33,746 bases of DNA from an uncultured Bacteroidia bacterium (lineage in GTDB: Bacteria > Bacteroidota > Bacteroidia > Bacteroidales > CAJPTX01), in the NCBI GenBank assembly GCA_938038735.1, contig CALHSW010000070.1, positions 1 to 33,746 on the forward strand, written 5' to 3'. Both the position numbers and the translations under genes were made by a program. Below, one piece after another: positions 33,208 to 33,746 of the stretch (the stretch's first letter is position 1; each line of letters opens with the position of its first letter). The notes below the pieces were generated by a model, which worked only from the letters and a program-made list of their open reading frames with translations, was not told the origin of the DNA and made no database searches.

Positions 33208-33746
33208 TTAGCCACGCCTCCGAATGAATATCCGTTTATACACCCGCCCAGCATCTACCATCGGCTGCGTAACCCCGCTCTCAGCCCGCCAGAGTCCATT
33301 GGAGAACCCGCTGCCCTCGCTCTCGGAGGCGCCCAATATCTCGAACTGCTCCGGGCAATACTTATCCAGGAAGGTGATCGGCACGCCCATCACCCCGTCG
33401 TGGTCCGAGGGGATCGCGTCCACGTAGGGTACCTCGATCGCGTCGTAGTTGTCGTAGCGGGGGTACGCCTCGCGCCCCTGAATCTCCCGGTGGCGCGAGA
33501 AGCGGAGGTTGTCCGCCGTCGTCATCAGCCCCAGCGGCTGGTGCCGCCGCCCGTGCTCCACGTTCGTGTACCAGCACACCCCCGGCACCCTATTCACCTT
33601 CACCCCATCGTGCTCCCTATCAAAACGATACGTCGGGGCGTACTGAAAATTGTCCGGGACCCTGAAGTACATGCCCTGGTTGAAGTGGGAGGCCCCCAGC
33701 CACAGCCTATTCGCCTTGATCAGCGGGAACACCTCCCGGTACGTGA
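33208..33746 (-). CDS. EcoRI-family adenine-specific DNA methyltransferase, C-terminal part
   Basis: The visible 178 residues, open at the right edge, match the C-terminal part of EcoRI-type N6-adenine methyltransferases: TYREVFPLIKANRLWLGASHFNQ, then VPGVCWYTNVEHGRRHQP, YDNYDAIEVPYVDAIPSDHDGVMGVP and the terminal YKRIFIRRRG. These enzymes methylate the inner A of a recognition site such as GAATTC. The catalytic N-terminal part and any cognate nuclease would lie beyond the window. The region from about 33290 on is clearly GC-richer than the lipoprotein region, which suggests it was acquired. Its 3' tail is duplicated at 32073-32131. Confidence 0.88.
   Translation of the reverse strand, partial: TYREVFPLIKANRLWLGASHFNQGMYFRVPDNFQYAPTYRFDREHDGVKVNRVPGVCWYTNVEHGRRHQPLGLMTTADNLRFSRHREIQGREAYPRYDNYDAIEVPYVDAIPSDHDGVMGVPITFLDKYCPEQFEILGASESEGSGFSNGLWRAESGVTQPMVDAGRVYKRIFIRRRG

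Larger units (their letters stand above)
32132..33266. repeat. Tandem duplication, unit B
   Basis: The second unit (1135 bp) matches unit A with a constant offset of 1141 up to the promoter and small indels beyond. It ends in the real 3' end of the methyltransferase gene. The point of joining has a short shared sequence: GCGCAAC in the lipoprotein gene and GCGTAAC at the same place in the methyltransferase gene, consistent with microhomology at the breakpoint. Confidence 0.88.

Overview
The window is a piece of a Bacteroidetes chromosome, most likely Bacteroidales. Three things point there: the gene set (alternative GlmU-like protein, DUF3098, DUF6089, paired OmpH/Skp genes behind bamA, a PorE-like OmpA protein, DUF2723, DUF6150, type B L31), the conserved order nadK-DUF6089-uppS-bamA-ompH-ompH-murI, and promoters of the Bacteroidetes type (-7 box TAnnTTTG, no Shine-Dalgarno sequence at most starts). 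I cannot name the genus. Nearly all genes lie on the minus strand; only the DUF2723 gene and rsgA are on plus.

Layout. 1-534: the 5' end of a GC-rich minus-strand gene leaving the window, its promoter, and a gene-free stretch with a perfect 21-bp hairpin and a terminator. 535-1794: an AAA/DUF4143 ATPase with its own promoter and dyad repeats. 2049-9477: a probable minus-strand operon running tRNA-Leu(CAA), dCMP deaminase, S41 protease, YfhO-like membrane protein, ftsX, DUF3098, uppP, truB. 9663-12212: GlmU-like protein, rpmE with promoter and terminator, murI. 12317-18532: the outer-membrane and envelope block (two OmpH chaperones, BamA, UppS, DUF6089) with nadK. 18638-20053: a GH16-fold protein lacking the catalytic glutamates, behind a SiaC/DUF1987 phosphoprotein. 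20403-24419 (plus): DUF2723 GT-C-like membrane protein and rsgA. 24445-29864 (minus): purM, DUF6150 protein, PorE-like protein, lysS. 30215-33746: an accessory end with a SPOR-like lipoprotein, a decayed tandem copy of its 5' half fused to the 3' tail of an EcoRI-type adenine methyltransferase gene, and the C-terminal part of that methyltransferase.

Functionally, most of the window is envelope biogenesis: undecaprenyl phosphate supply (UppS makes it, UppP recycles it), peptidoglycan precursors (MurI, possibly the GlmU-like protein), division (FtsX), outer-membrane protein assembly (BamA, OmpH) and a type IX secretion-like periplasmic scaffold (PorE-like). Housekeeping genes (truB, rpmE, rsgA, lysS, nadK, purM, dCMP deaminase) are interleaved.

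The most unusual parts are the 1.14-kb tandem duplication at 30991-33266, which carries a 320-bp tract identical between otherwise clearly diverged copies; the GH16-like protein without catalytic residues next to SiaC; and the 21-bp perfect hairpin near the left edge. No CRISPR array, transposase, integrase or rRNA was seen.
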